NCBI RefSeq assembly: GCF_030295405.1
Contig: NZ_AP027080.1
Coordinates: forward strand, 4,572,001 to 4,636,000
Origin: Mesoterricola silvestris
GTDB lineage: Bacteria; Acidobacteriota; Holophagae; Holophagales; Holophagaceae
Length of the DNA stretch: 64,000 nt
Reading direction: 5' to 3'
Shown: positions 51,913 to 62,911 of the stretch, in pieces
How the letters are laid out: each line of letters begins with the position of its first letter
Numbering within the stretch: position 1 is the stretch's first letter
Notes under the pieces: generated by a model
Seen by the model: only the letters and a program-made list of their open reading frames with translations
Told to the model about the DNA's origin: nothing
Databases searched by the model: none
Made by a program: the position numbers and the translations under genes

Positions 51913-52751
51913 GATCCGGCCTCCTTCAGCCAGGGGCCCAGGGGATCGCCCTTGGGCCGGGGACCCGCCAGGAAGCGGGTGCAGTGGGCCTCGCCCGAAA
52001 CCACGCGCTCCAGGGTGCCGGTGCCTTCCCCCCGGGCGATGACCACGGCCACGCCGGATTCCATGCACAGGCGCGCGGATTCCAGCTTGGTGGCCATGCC
52101 GCCCCGCCCCCGGGACCCGCTCCCCTGGGCCCGGGCCAGGATCTCCGGGGTGATGGCCGCCACCTCCCGCAGGAGGGGGGCGCCGGGGTCCTGGTGGGGG
52201 TTGCGCTCGTGGAGGCCGTCCACGTCCGAGAGGATCAGCAGGAGGTCCGCACCCAGGCCCGCGGCCACCAGGGCGCCCAGCTTGTCGTTGTCTCCGAAGA
52301 CCTTGATGCGGCCCAGCTCCAGGGTCGCGACGGTGTCGTTCTCGTTGATGATGGGGATCACGCCCATCTTCAGGAGCCTTTCCAGCGTCGCCCGGAGATT
52401 GGCGCGCCGCTCGGGATCGGAGAAGTCCTCCTGGGTGAGGAGCACCTGGGCGCACACCGTGTCCAGGCGCCCGAAGGCGGACTGGTAGAGGGCCATGAGC
52501 TCCCCCTGCCCCACGGCGGCGCAGGCCTGCTGCAGGGAGAGGGTGCCGGGCCGGGTGGGGATCCCCAGGCGCCGGGCCCCCAGGCCCACGGCGCCCGAGC
52601 TCACCAGGAGCACGTCCCGCCCCTGGCGGCGCAGGGACGCCAGGGATTCCACCAGGGCGAAGATCCTTCCCAGGGACGGGAAGCCGTCCTCCGAAAGCAG
52701 CACCTGGGTGCCGGCCTTGACCACGATGCGCTGGGGGGCGGACCTTTTCAT
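51909..52751 (-). CDS. proB: Glutamate 5-kinase, short form without PUA domain
   Basis: This 280-residue amino-acid kinase has RIVVKAGTQVLLSEDG at the N-terminus, LLVSSGAVGLGARRLG, NENDTVATLELGRIKVFGDNDKLGALVA and the RGRGGMATKLESARLCMESG motif. It phosphorylates glutamate at the gamma-carboxyl as the first step of proline synthesis. Many ProB proteins carry a C-terminal PUA domain of about 90 residues; this one ends after the kinase domain, so it is a PUA-less form. The start overlaps the proC stop by ATGA. Confidence 0.94.
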   Translation of the reverse strand: MKRSAPQRIVVKAGTQVLLSEDGFPSLGRIFALVESLASLRRQGRDVLLVSSGAVGLGARRLGIPTRPGTLSLQQACAAVGQGELMALYQSAFGRLDTVCAQVLLTQEDFSDPERRANLRATLERLLKMGVIPIINENDTVATLELGRIKVFGDNDKLGALVAAGLGADLLLILSDVDGLHERNPHQDPGAPLLREVAAITPEILARAQGSGSRGRGGMATKLESARLCMESGVAVVIARGEGTGTLERVVSGEAHCTRFLAGPRPKGDPLGPWLKEAGS

Positions 52752-53557
52752 CGGCCCAGCCCGCTGGCCACCTGGGAGGCACGTTCGATGCCCCGGGCGA
52801 GGACGGAGCGGATGCGCCCGTCCTCCAGGGCCAGGAGCCCCGCGATGGTGCACCCGGCGGGGGTGGTCACCTCGTCCTTGAGGGCCGCGGGGTGGCGCCC
52901 GGTCTGGAGCACCATGGAGGCCGCGCCCACCGTCATGCGCGCGGCCAGCTCCACCGCCACGCCCCGGGGCAGGCCGCACTGCACGCCGCCTTCGGCCAGG
53001 GCCTCGAGGATCACGAAGATGAAGGCGGGCCCGCTGGCCGAAAGGCCCGTGACGGCGTCCATGTGGTGCTCGTCCAGATCCAGCACCGCCCCCAGGGGTT
53101 CGAAGAGGGTGCGGGCCAGGGCCAGGTGCTCCTCCCCCGCGTGGGCGCCGGGGGCCAGCACGATGGTGCCCATGCGGATGCTGCAGGGCGTGTTGGGCAT
53201 GGCCCGGATGACCGGGGTGCCCCCGGGGACCCGGGCTTCCAGGAAGGCCAGGTCCGTGCCGGCGGCGATGGAGACCACCAGGGGCTTGTGGTCCAGGGCC
53301 CCCGCCGCGGCCAGGGACTCCAGGAGCGGTCCCAGGTCCTTGGGCTTCACGCAGAGGACCACCGCCTCCGCCCCCCGCGCAGCCTCGGCCGCGGTGGCGG
53401 CCCAGCCCACCCCCAGGGCCTGGGCCCGGGCCCTGCCCCCCTTGCCCTTGCCGGAGGCGGTGATCCCTTCCGGAGGGTAGCCCGCGGCCTCCACCAGCCC
53501 GCCGGTGATGGCCTGGCCCATGGTGCCGAAGCCGATGATGGCCAGCCGCGTCGTCAT
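52748..53557 (-). CDS. proC: Pyrroline-5-carboxylate reductase
   Basis: The protein is 269 residues from the ATG at 53557 after GGAGGAAG. The Rossmann motif RLAIIGFGTMGQAITGGLV is followed by VVLCVKPKDLGPLLES and the C-terminal helical domain with DAVTGLSASGPAFIFVILEA and TTPAGCTIAGLLALEDG. It reduces P5C to proline with NAD(P)H. It heads the leftward proC-proB-proA operon. The hairpin-plus-TTTT element at 53579-53601 sits only about 20 nt upstream of the start. Confidence 0.95.
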   Translation of the reverse strand: MTTRLAIIGFGTMGQAITGGLVEAAGYPPEGITASGKGKGGRARAQALGVGWAATAAEAARGAEAVVLCVKPKDLGPLLESLAAAGALDHKPLVVSIAAGTDLAFLEARVPGGTPVIRAMPNTPCSIRMGTIVLAPGAHAGEEHLALARTLFEPLGAVLDLDEHHMDAVTGLSASGPAFIFVILEALAEGGVQCGLPRGVAVELAARMTVGAASMVLQTGRHPAALKDEVTTPAGCTIAGLLALEDGRIRSVLARGIERASQVASGLGR

Positions 53558-53578
53558 GTCTTCCTCCGGATACGAAAA

Positions 53579-53601
53579 GCCCCCGGGTTTCGGCCGGGGG
53601 C
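53579..53601 (-). terminator. Terminator-like hairpin just upstream of proC
   Basis: On the minus strand GCCCCCGG (53601-53594) pairs with CCGGGGGC (53586-53579) across a 7-nt loop, followed by TTTTCG. The hairpin ends about 8 nt before the proC SD, leaving no room for a promoter between it and the gene. It could be the displaced aspS terminator or a transcription attenuator of proCBA. Confidence 0.7.
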
Positions 53602-53724
53602 GGGTTGAAAGCGGATCGGGAAACGGTTCAGTCGGTCCCGGGGCCACCACCCGCCACGCTAGGGCGAGGGGAAGGGGCGGGGTTGAAGGCGAACGACGTC
53701 ATGGATCGGAGTATGACCGCAGGG
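53602..53724. promoter_or_regulatory. proC leader region with possible antiterminator pairing
   Basis: A sequence at 53649-53655 (complement GGCGGGT) can pair with 53605-53599 (complement ACCCGCC), which overlaps the 5' arm of the terminator-like hairpin by 3 nt. If both form, they would compete, as in attenuation. This is a fold-by-eye proposal. Confidence 0.3.
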
Positions 53725-54000
53725 CAGGAGCCTGTCTACGTAATCGCACATGTCCCGGACGTTCGCCCCGGTTCGTTGCTGCGGGCCAAGCCCGCAGCAA
53801 CGGAAGGCTCTCACCCCGTGGTCGGGCCTGTGTTTTCACCTATTGGCCCCGACCCACCTCAGGGCCTCGCTTCGAGAGCTGCGAGGAGGGCATTGGATCG
53901 CGCCAACGCCAATTAGCAAAGCGACCTCGTCTCGAACCGGGCCTTCGGCAGGTCTGCGGCGATGGCGAAACAGGGCGAACGTCTGGGACACGTATGACTA
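53725..54000. mobile_element. MITE-like element, internally deleted copy next to aspS
   Basis: The sequence from about 53725 to 53960 is colinear with the copy at 924-1450 (shared runs such as ACGTTCGCCCCGGTTCGTTG and CAATTAGCAAAGCGACCTCG), then jumps over about 240 bases of it to resume at GCGATGGCGAAACAGGGCGA and the right terminal repeat. The right end runs into CTAG (53998-54001), which supplies the aspS stop codon. The right end is shorter than in copy 1 by some 16 bases. Confidence 0.75.
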
Positions 54001-55944
54001 GAGGGTGGTGGTTTCCACCTTGACCACTTCGCCGTCCAGCACCAGGGTGCTGGTGGAGGTGGGGGCGTTGGCCGTGAGGGTGCGCAGGGCGCCCAGGGGG
54101 GCCTGGAACTCGGCGGGCACGCTCTCGAAGAACATGACGCCGGCCTTCCACTGTTGGGCCTGCTCGATCTGGATGCGCAGGTCCTTCAGCTGGCGGGGGT
54201 CCACCGGGGAGGGGGCGCTGGTCATGAGGCAGCGGGCCTGGGCGGTCTTGGGGAAGGCGATGACCTCCCGGATGTTGGTGGCGCCCACCAGGAGCATCAC
54301 CAGGCGGTCCAGGCCCAGGGCGATGCCGCCGTGGGGCGGGGCGCCGTAGGACAGGGCGTTGAGCAGGAATCCGAACTGCTCCTGGGCCAGGCTTTCGCTC
54401 ATGCCGATGGCCCGGAACATGCGGCTCTGGGTCTCGGCGTCGTGGATGCGGATGGAGCCGCCGCCCAGTTCGAAGCCGTTGAGGATGACATCGTAGGCCT
54501 GGGCCCGGCACCGGCCGGGGTCCGATTCCAGGAGGTCCAGGTCCTCGGGGTGGGGGCTGGTGAAGGGGTGGTGGCAGGCGATGAAGCGCCCCGCCTCCTC
54601 GCTCCATTCCAGCAGGGGGAAGTCGACGACCCACAGGAATTCGAACTTGGATTCATCGATGAGCCCCATGGACCGGGCCAGGCGCAGGCGCACCTCGCCC
54701 AGGACCTTGGACGTTTGGTCGTCCGGCCCCACCGCGAACACCGCCAAGCCTTCGCCGGTGACGCCCAGGGCCGCCTTGAGGGCCGCCTCCAGGGCGGGAT
54801 CCACGAACTTCTTGAAGCTGGAGGCGAAGCCGTCCTTGCCCCACTTGGCGTAGGGGAGGCCGCCGGCCCCCAGGTGCTTGGCCACGTCCTGGAGGTCATC
54901 CAGCTGCTTGCGGCTGAAGGCCCCCGCCTGGGGCCCCTCGAAGAACAGCGCCCGCACGCGACGCTGGCCGCCGCTCTCGGAAGCCGCCCGGAAGAGGTTG
55001 AAGCCGCTCTCCGCGAAGAGGGCCGTCACGTCCTGGATCTTCACCTTGCAGCGGGTGTCGGGCTTGTCGGAACCGTACCACTCCATGGCGTCCCGGTAGG
55101 GCAGCCGCGGGAAGGGGGCCGTCACCTCGCGGCCCACCAGGGCGGCCAGTTCCACCAGGAGGGGCTCCATGATGTCCTGGATATCCTGGGCCCGCACGAA
55201 GCTCATCTCCACGTCCACCTGGGTGAACTCGGGCTGGCGGTCGGCGCGCAGGTCCTCGTCCCGGAAGCAGCGGCAGATCTGAACGTAACGTTCGAAGCCC
55301 GCCACCTGGAGGAGCTGCTTGTACAGCTGGGGCGACTGGGGGAGGGCGAAGAACTCGCCCTGGTGGACCCGGGAGGGCACCAGGTAGTCCCGGGCCCCTT
55401 CGGGGGTGGACTTGCCCAGGATGGGGGTCTCGAATTCCACGAAGTCGTGCCTGCGGAAATAGGACCGGATGAGGTGGGCCACGTCGCTTCGCAGGACGAG
55501 GCTGCGCTGGAGGCTCTCCCGGCGAAGGTCCAGGAAGCGCCACTTCAGGCGCAGGTCCTCGTTGGCCTCGGCGGATTCGTCCAGGGGGATGGGGGGGGTC
55601 TGGGCGGTGTTGAGGATGCGCAGGCTGGTGAGCCGCACCTCGATGTCGCCGGTGGGCATGTTGGGGTTCTTCTGCTCCCGTTCGGCCACCACGCCCTCGG
55701 CGGCCAGCACGAACTCGCTGCGCACCTCCTTGAGGCGGGCCAGGAGCTCGGGGGCCACCTCGGTCTCGTTGGCCACCAGCTGCACCAGACCCCAGCGGTC
55801 CCGCAGGTCGAGGAAGACCAGGGACCCCAGGTTCCGCACCCGTTTGCACCAGCCCAGGAGCCGCACCTGCCTCCCTGCGTCCGGGAGGCGCAGATCGCCG
55901 TTGCGGTGGGTACGTTGGAAGTCGTCGAGGCGATCGAGTTTCAT
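53998..55944 (-). CDS. aspS: Aspartyl-tRNA synthetase with C-terminal extension
   Basis: This 648-residue class II synthetase of the bacterial type has an N-terminal OB-fold (QVRLLGWCKRVRNLGSLVFLDLRDR), motif 1 region (FVEFETPILGKSTPEGARDYLVPSR), motif 2 (RYVQICRCFRDEDLRADRQPEFTQVDVEMSF), GAD domain and motif 3 (GGIALGLDRLVMLLVGATNIREVIAFPKT). It charges tRNA-Asp. Intact homologs end soon after the LKDL(R/G)I segment; here about 55 extra residues follow (EQAQQWKAGVMFFESVP...VETTTL), ending at a TAG inside the MITE boundary. The extension may be genuine or an insertion-related addition. Confidence 0.94.
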   Translation of the reverse strand: MKLDRLDDFQRTHRNGDLRLPDAGRQVRLLGWCKRVRNLGSLVFLDLRDRWGLVQLVANETEVAPELLARLKEVRSEFVLAAEGVVAEREQKNPNMPTGDIEVRLTSLRILNTAQTPPIPLDESAEANEDLRLKWRFLDLRRESLQRSLVLRSDVAHLIRSYFRRHDFVEFETPILGKSTPEGARDYLVPSRVHQGEFFALPQSPQLYKQLLQVAGFERYVQICRCFRDEDLRADRQPEFTQVDVEMSFVRAQDIQDIMEPLLVELAALVGREVTAPFPRLPYRDAMEWYGSDKPDTRCKVKIQDVTALFAESGFNLFRAASESGGQRRVRALFFEGPQAGAFSRKQLDDLQDVAKHLGAGGLPYAKWGKDGFASSFKKFVDPALEAALKAALGVTGEGLAVFAVGPDDQTSKVLGEVRLRLARSMGLIDESKFEFLWVVDFPLLEWSEEAGRFIACHHPFTSPHPEDLDLLESDPGRCRAQAYDVILNGFELGGGSIRIHDAETQSRMFRAIGMSESLAQEQFGFLLNALSYGAPPHGGIALGLDRLVMLLVGATNIREVIAFPKTAQARCLMTSAPSPVDPRQLKDLRIQIEQAQQWKAGVMFFESVPAEFQAPLGALRTLTANAPTSTSTLVLDGEVVKVETTTL

Positions 55945-56000
55945 AGCCTACTAGAATCGCACCCGGAGGCCGGTTTCTCAAGGCTTGGTGACGCGCGGCC

Positions 56001-56525
56001 TCAGGAGACGGAGGGCAGCTTCCCGGGCGCCTCGGGGGCGTGGTGGGGACGGATGGGCACGCCGGGCAGATCGTTGGCGACCATCACATCGAGGTTCCGG
56101 ATGTACTTGCAGAGCAGGTCCCGCAGGGTGGCGGTCTCCTCGTCGGTCATGTTCTTCTCGGCCTGGCCGCGGAGGCCCTCGGAGATCTCCACCAGGTTCT
56201 CGTTGAGGGCGACGCCCTCCGGGGTGAGGCGGATGCGGATGCGGCGGCCGTGGTTGGGATCGGGACCCACCGTGAGGTAGCCCCGCTGGGTCATCTGCTG
56301 CACCATGCGGGAGACGGTGGGGTTGTCCATCCACATGGCCCGGGCCAGCTCGCCCAGGGACAGGGGCGCCGCCTTGGCGATGACCAGGAGCATCCAGAAG
56401 TGGTGCGGGGTGAGATCCAGCGGAACCACCTTTCCCGCCACGAGTTGTCGAATGGAGCGCCGGGCCGACACGATCAGCATTCCGATATTGGAAACCGCCA
56501 ATCCCGTTTCTGATGAGTTAGACAT
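56001..56525 (-). CDS. MarR-family transcriptional regulator
   Basis: This 174-residue protein has the winged-helix pattern LTPHHFWMLLVIAKAAPLSLGELARAMWMDNPTVSRMVQQMTQRGYLTVG, then PNHGRRIRIRLTPEGVAL (the wing) and long dimerisation helices. MarR proteins repress efflux or catabolic genes until a phenolic or other ligand binds. The SD CGGAGG precedes the ATG at 56525. No obvious target lies next to it; the upstream 430 bp is AT-rich and holds the candidate promoter. Confidence 0.92.
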   Translation of the reverse strand: MSNSSETGLAVSNIGMLIVSARRSIRQLVAGKVVPLDLTPHHFWMLLVIAKAAPLSLGELARAMWMDNPTVSRMVQQMTQRGYLTVGPDPNHGRRIRIRLTPEGVALNENLVEISEGLRGQAEKNMTDEETATLRDLLCKYIRNLDVMVANDLPGVPIRPHHAPEAPGKLPSVS

Positions 56526-56963
56526 TTCTCAAACCTCCGGTTGATGAGGGACCCAACGTTATGAATTGTCTTCCCAAATGGGCGCTTGTCAATGAAGTTT
56601 TAATGATTAGTTTCAATCGCCTTCCAGAAGCGGTTCATCCCCGAAGGCCAGAACCCGCGCGAATTAATTGGAATTTCCAACCATCCGCGGAATATCCGCC
56701 ATTGGTTAATGCTTAATCGAGACAAGTTCGGCGAAGACTGAGTCCCATTGGCATCGTAATAGCTATAATGTTTCATTTTGCAAGTCCGGATCGCCCGCAG
56801 GCGGCCGGCCGGCGCCCCGGCGCGGGGTTTGCAAAGATGAATACTACCGCATTAAATATTTATTATTTGTTTGGAATTCCAAGGCTTCCCCCCGGGAGGC
56901 GGACCCCGCCCAGGCGTCAAGGTGACGATTAGCCTGCCATTTCAGGATGCCCCGGGGGCGGTC
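56526..56963. other. AT-rich intergenic region with candidate promoter for the MarR gene
   Basis: No gene is supported in these 438 bases. On the minus strand TTGACA (56592-56587) followed after 17 nt by ACAATT is a reasonable sigma-70-type promoter for the MarR gene. The rest is unusually AT-rich for this genome. The region separates two leftward genes, so the hisS terminator should also lie here but was not found. Confidence 0.45.
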
Positions 56964-58217
56964 TCAGCCCCTGCGGTCCGCCAGCCGTTCCTGGACCGTG
57001 TCCAGGGCCCAGGTCTCCTGGGTTCCGGCGGCCAGGTCCTTCACGGCCACCACCCCCTGCTCCAGTTCCCCGTCGCCCAGGATCAGGGCCAGAGGCGCCC
57101 CCTGGCGGTTGGCGGTGGTGAGGGCGTTCTTGAGCTTGACGCCCCGGGTCTCCAGGATCACGTCCAGGCCGGCGGCCCACCAGGTCCGGGCCAGGGACAG
57201 GGCCTTGAGGGTCGCCGCGGGGCCCAGGGGGATGAGCACGGGCGGGGCCTGGCGGGGGGCCTTGCCGTGGAGCTGCTGCATGAGGGTCACCAGGCGGTCC
57301 AGGCCGATGGACCACCCGAAGGCCGCCACCTGGGGGCCGCCGAGCTGCTTCACGAGACCGTCGTACCGCCCACCCCCCAGGAGGGCCGACTGGGCCCCCA
57401 GGTCCGTGGACAGCACTTCGAAGGCCGTGCGGGTGTAGTAGTCCAGGCCGCGTACCAGGCGCGGGTTCTCCTCGAAGGGCAGGCCGAGGGCCGTGAGGAT
57501 CTCCTTCAGGCGCCGGTGGTGCTCCAGGGAGGCGGGGTCCAGGAAGTCCACCAGCACGGGGTGGCCTTCCAGGGCCGCCTGGCACCGCGCGTTCTTGCAG
57601 TCCAGCACCCGCAGGGGGTTCTCCTCGATGCGGCGGTGGCAGTCCTCGCAGAACTCCGCCTCCCGGGTGCGGAAGAAGGCCCGGAAGGCCTCGTGGAAGG
57701 CGGGGCGGCACTCGGGGGTGCCCACGGAATTGATGCTGAAGGTGAGCTGGCTCAGGCCCAGCTCCCGCAGGAAGTCGTAGAGCATGACCAGGGATTCGGC
57801 CTCGGATTCCGGGGTGGACACCTGGAAACTCTCGGCGCCGATCTGCCAGAACTGCCGGTAGCGTCCCGCCTGCATGCGCTCGTAGCGGAACATGGGGCCG
57901 ATGTAGTAGAGGAGCTGGGGGTCGCTTGTGGCCAGGAGCTGGTGCTGGATGGCGGCCCGAACCACCCCGGCGGTGTTCTCGGGGCGCATGGCCACGTGGC
58001 GCTTGCCCTTGTCCAGGAAATCGTACATTTCCTTGTGGACGATGTCGCTGCTTTCCCCGACGCTGCGCTTGAAGACCTCGATCTCCTCCAGGATGGGGGT
58101 GCGGATCTCCGAATAGCCGTGCCTGTGGAAGGCCCGCCTTACGGTATCCTCGATACGCTGGAACCAGTCCAGTTCGCTTCCAAACAGATCACGAGTGCCT
58201 TTGACGGATTGGGCCAT
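56964..58217 (-). CDS. hisS: Histidyl-tRNA synthetase
   Basis: The protein is 417 residues from the ATG at 58217 after GGAG. The HisRS signature is VKGTRDLFGSELDWFQRIED at the start, motif 2 in YYIGPMFRYERMQAGRYRQFWQIGAESF, the histidine-binding loop RGLDYYTRTAFEVLS, GGGRYDGLVKQLGG, and motif 3 AAFGWSIGLDRLVTLM with a C-terminal anticodon-binding domain. It charges tRNA-His, whose gene is at 32272. It is divergently overlapped at its 5' end by the amidase frame. Confidence 0.95.
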   Translation of the reverse strand: MAQSVKGTRDLFGSELDWFQRIEDTVRRAFHRHGYSEIRTPILEEIEVFKRSVGESSDIVHKEMYDFLDKGKRHVAMRPENTAGVVRAAIQHQLLATSDPQLLYYIGPMFRYERMQAGRYRQFWQIGAESFQVSTPESEAESLVMLYDFLRELGLSQLTFSINSVGTPECRPAFHEAFRAFFRTREAEFCEDCHRRIEENPLRVLDCKNARCQAALEGHPVLVDFLDPASLEHHRRLKEILTALGLPFEENPRLVRGLDYYTRTAFEVLSTDLGAQSALLGGGRYDGLVKQLGGPQVAAFGWSIGLDRLVTLMQQLHGKAPRQAPPVLIPLGPAATLKALSLARTWWAAGLDVILETRGVKLKNALTTANRQGAPLALILGDGELEQGVVAVKDLAAGTQETWALDTVQERLADRRG

Positions 58218-58998
58218 CTTGAAACTCCACGGAATCCTGCCGCTCCTGTTTTCTAGCCTACTGGCACTGGCGCAAAGTCCCAAGCTCCTGGTGTACGTGG
58301 ACCCGGGCCACGGGGGGGAGGACGTGGGCGCCCGGGGCGCCAAGGGCCTCAAGGAGAAGGACGCGACCCTGGACCTGGCCGGGGCCCTGGTGCGCGAACT
58401 GGAGCGCTGCGGCATGGAAGCCCGCCTCACGCGTCAGGACGACACCTTCGTGGGGCTCTGGGACCGGGCCCGCCTTGCCAACCAGGCCGGGGCCGACCTC
58501 TTCGTGAGCCTCCACCTGAACGCGGCCCGGGCCCGCCAGGCCAAGGGGTCCGAGGTGTATTTCCTGACCCTGGGCGCCGGGGACCGGGACGCCGCCGCCG
58601 TCGCCGCCCAGGAGAACGGTCCCGAGGCCCGGACCGCCCACGCCAGCTCCGACAGCGTGGTGGCCGGGATCCTGGACACCCTGAGCCAGGAGGCCTACCT
58701 GCGGGATTCCGAACGCCTCGCCGTGGCCATCCAGGGCCAGCTCAACCGGCTGGGGGGCATCAAGGAGCGGGGCGTGAAGCAGGCCCCCTTCGTGGTGCTG
58801 CGGGGCGCGGCCATGCCCGCGGTGCTGGTGGAGACGGTCTTCATCTCCAACCCCCGGGAGGAGGTGAAGCTGAGGGACCCCGCCTTCCTGCGCAAGGCCG
58901 CCCTGGCCATCACCCAGGGGATCCGCCACTACTTCGCCGGCGCCGACGGCACGCCGCGGCGCAAGGCCGTTGAGGCGGCCAGGCCCCCCGGGGCCTGA
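58195..58998 (+). CDS. N-acetylmuramoyl-L-alanine amidase (Amidase_3)
   Basis: The protein is 267 residues from a GTG at 58195 that overlaps hisS; a TTG at 58219 gives a cleaner signal peptide (KLHGILPLLFSSLLALAQS) and no overlap, so the start is unsettled. The Amidase_3 zinc-binding motifs are LVYVDPGHGGEDVGARG, KDATLDLAGALVRELE, DLFVSLHLNAA, and AMPAVLVETVFISNPREE. It cleaves the amide between MurNAc and L-Ala in peptidoglycan, acting in the periplasm. No LysM or SPOR domain is present. Confidence 0.92.
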   Translation: MPLTDWAILKLHGILPLLFSSLLALAQSPKLLVYVDPGHGGEDVGARGAKGLKEKDATLDLAGALVRELERCGMEARLTRQDDTFVGLWDRARLANQAGADLFVSLHLNAARARQAKGSEVYFLTLGAGDRDAAAVAAQENGPEARTAHASSDSVVAGILDTLSQEAYLRDSERLAVAIQGQLNRLGGIKERGVKQAPFVVLRGAAMPAVLVETVFISNPREEVKLRDPAFLRKAALAITQGIRHYFAGADGTPRRKAVEAARPPGA

Positions 58999-58999
58999 C

Positions 59000-60295
<1,296 letters not shown>

Positions 60296-60303
60296 GGGCC
60301 CTC

Positions 60304-61530
<1,227 letters not shown>

Positions 61531-62748
61531 TCAGCTTTCCTTCTTCTCGATCTTCTTGCGCTTGTCCACGCGGACGTCCTCGCCGCCCTTGAGCTCGCGC
61601 AGGGTCTTGAAGGGGCCCATGATCAGGGTCTCGCCGCCCTTCAGGCCCGAGAGCACCTCCACGTTCAGTTCGCCCATGAGGCCGGTCTTGAGGGCCTTGA
61701 AGACGGCCTTGCCGCCCTCCAGGACGTAGACGCCCTCCTCCTCCCGGGGGGCGCCCGGGGCGAAGGTCTCGCCCTTCTTGAGCTTGATATCGCGCATCAC
61801 CAGGGCCTGCAGGGGGATGGCCAGCACCTGGTCCCGGCTGCCGGTGAAGATGTCGGCCTGGTTGGAGAGGCCGGGCTTGATGGTGGAGGGCGGATTCTTG
61901 ATCATCACCTTCACCTTGAACTTGATGGCCTCGTTCACGTTGGTCTGCACGATGGGGGAGCCGCCCACCTCGGTGACCACGCCGTCGAAGACCTGGTTGG
62001 GATAGGCGTCGATGCGCACCTGGGCGGTCTGGCCCATCTTCACGGTGGGGATGGAGGCCTCGTCCACTTCCATTTCGGCCTCCACTCGGCTCATGTCCGA
62101 GATGGTGACCAGCACCGTGCCCGGCTGGTTCTGCAGGCCGATGACGGCCGTCTCGCCCAGTTCGATGCGCTTGGCCGTGACCACCCCGTCCATGGGCGCC
62201 AGGATCCGGGTCTTGTTCAGGGCGTCTTGCCCGCCGGCCAGATCGGCCCGGGACTGGCTGACCCGCTGCTGGGCGCCATCGAAGGCGGCCTGGGCCGTGC
62301 GCAGGGTGGTGGAGGCCAGGTCGAAATCGCTCTGGGAGATGATCCCGGCCTTGATGTTGGCCGAGGCCCGGGCGAAGTCCTTGCGGGCCTGCTCCAGGCG
62401 GGCCCTGGCCGTCTCGAAGTCGTGGGCCATGGCCAGGGAGGCCGAGCGCAGGCTCTCCACCGCCGCCTTGGAGCGGACGTTGTCGATTTCCAGGAGCAGG
62501 TCCCCCTTCTTCACCAGGTCACCTTCCTTGACCTTGAGGGCCGTGACCTGGCCCATGACGTTGGCCGTGATATCGACCTTCACCACCGCCTGGATCTTCC
62601 CGTTGGCGCTGACCTTGGCTTGGATGTTCTCCCGGGCCACGGTGGCCACCTGCACCGGGACGCCCTTGTCGCCTCGACTGGCGGCGATGCCGATGGCCAC
62701 GACGGCGACCAAACCCCCGCCCAGGATCCACATCTGTTTCGGCTTCAT
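61531..62748 (-). CDS. Membrane fusion protein (MacA/HlyD-like periplasmic adaptor)
   Basis: This 405-residue protein has an N-terminal membrane anchor (MWILGGGLVAVVAIGIAAS), lipoyl-like half-motif VKVDITANVMGQVTALKVKEGDLVKKGDLLLEID, a helical hairpin (ARARLEQARKDFARASANIKAG), a second lipoyl half GVVTAKRIELGETAVIGL, a beta-barrel domain and a C-terminal membrane-proximal domain (VRVDKRKKIEKKES). It bridges an inner-membrane transporter to an outer-membrane channel; the partner permeases are directly downstream (stop and start adjacent). No outer-membrane factor is present locally. Confidence 0.93.
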   Translation of the reverse strand: MKPKQMWILGGGLVAVVAIGIAASRGDKGVPVQVATVARENIQAKVSANGKIQAVVKVDITANVMGQVTALKVKEGDLVKKGDLLLEIDNVRSKAAVESLRSASLAMAHDFETARARLEQARKDFARASANIKAGIISQSDFDLASTTLRTAQAAFDGAQQRVSQSRADLAGGQDALNKTRILAPMDGVVTAKRIELGETAVIGLQNQPGTVLVTISDMSRVEAEMEVDEASIPTVKMGQTAQVRIDAYPNQVFDGVVTEVGGSPIVQTNVNEAIKFKVKVMIKNPPSTIKPGLSNQADIFTGSRDQVLAIPLQALVMRDIKLKKGETFAPGAPREEEGVYVLEGGKAVFKALKTGLMGELNVEVLSGLKGGETLIMGPFKTLRELKGGEDVRVDKRKKIEKKES

Positions 62749-62911
62749 GTATACGTCCTCCTGGACCTGGGCCCATCCCTAGGAAACGCCCGGACCTCGA
62801 CTTCCGTTTAGTTAAGCATGCTACCGGCCATGCCCCGGAGGGAGCCCCTCATTTCACGTCGTTTGGAACATTCATCACTCTATAATTTAGAAGTAACAGC
62901 CCTGGAGCGCC
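62749..62911. promoter_or_regulatory. Divergent promoter region between efflux adaptor and MFS gene
   Basis: TATAAT at 62881-62886 is a plausible -10 for the rightward MFS gene, about 25 nt before its start. No matching -35 at ideal spacing was found. The leftward promoter for the membrane-fusion operon is not obvious. Confidence 0.4.
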
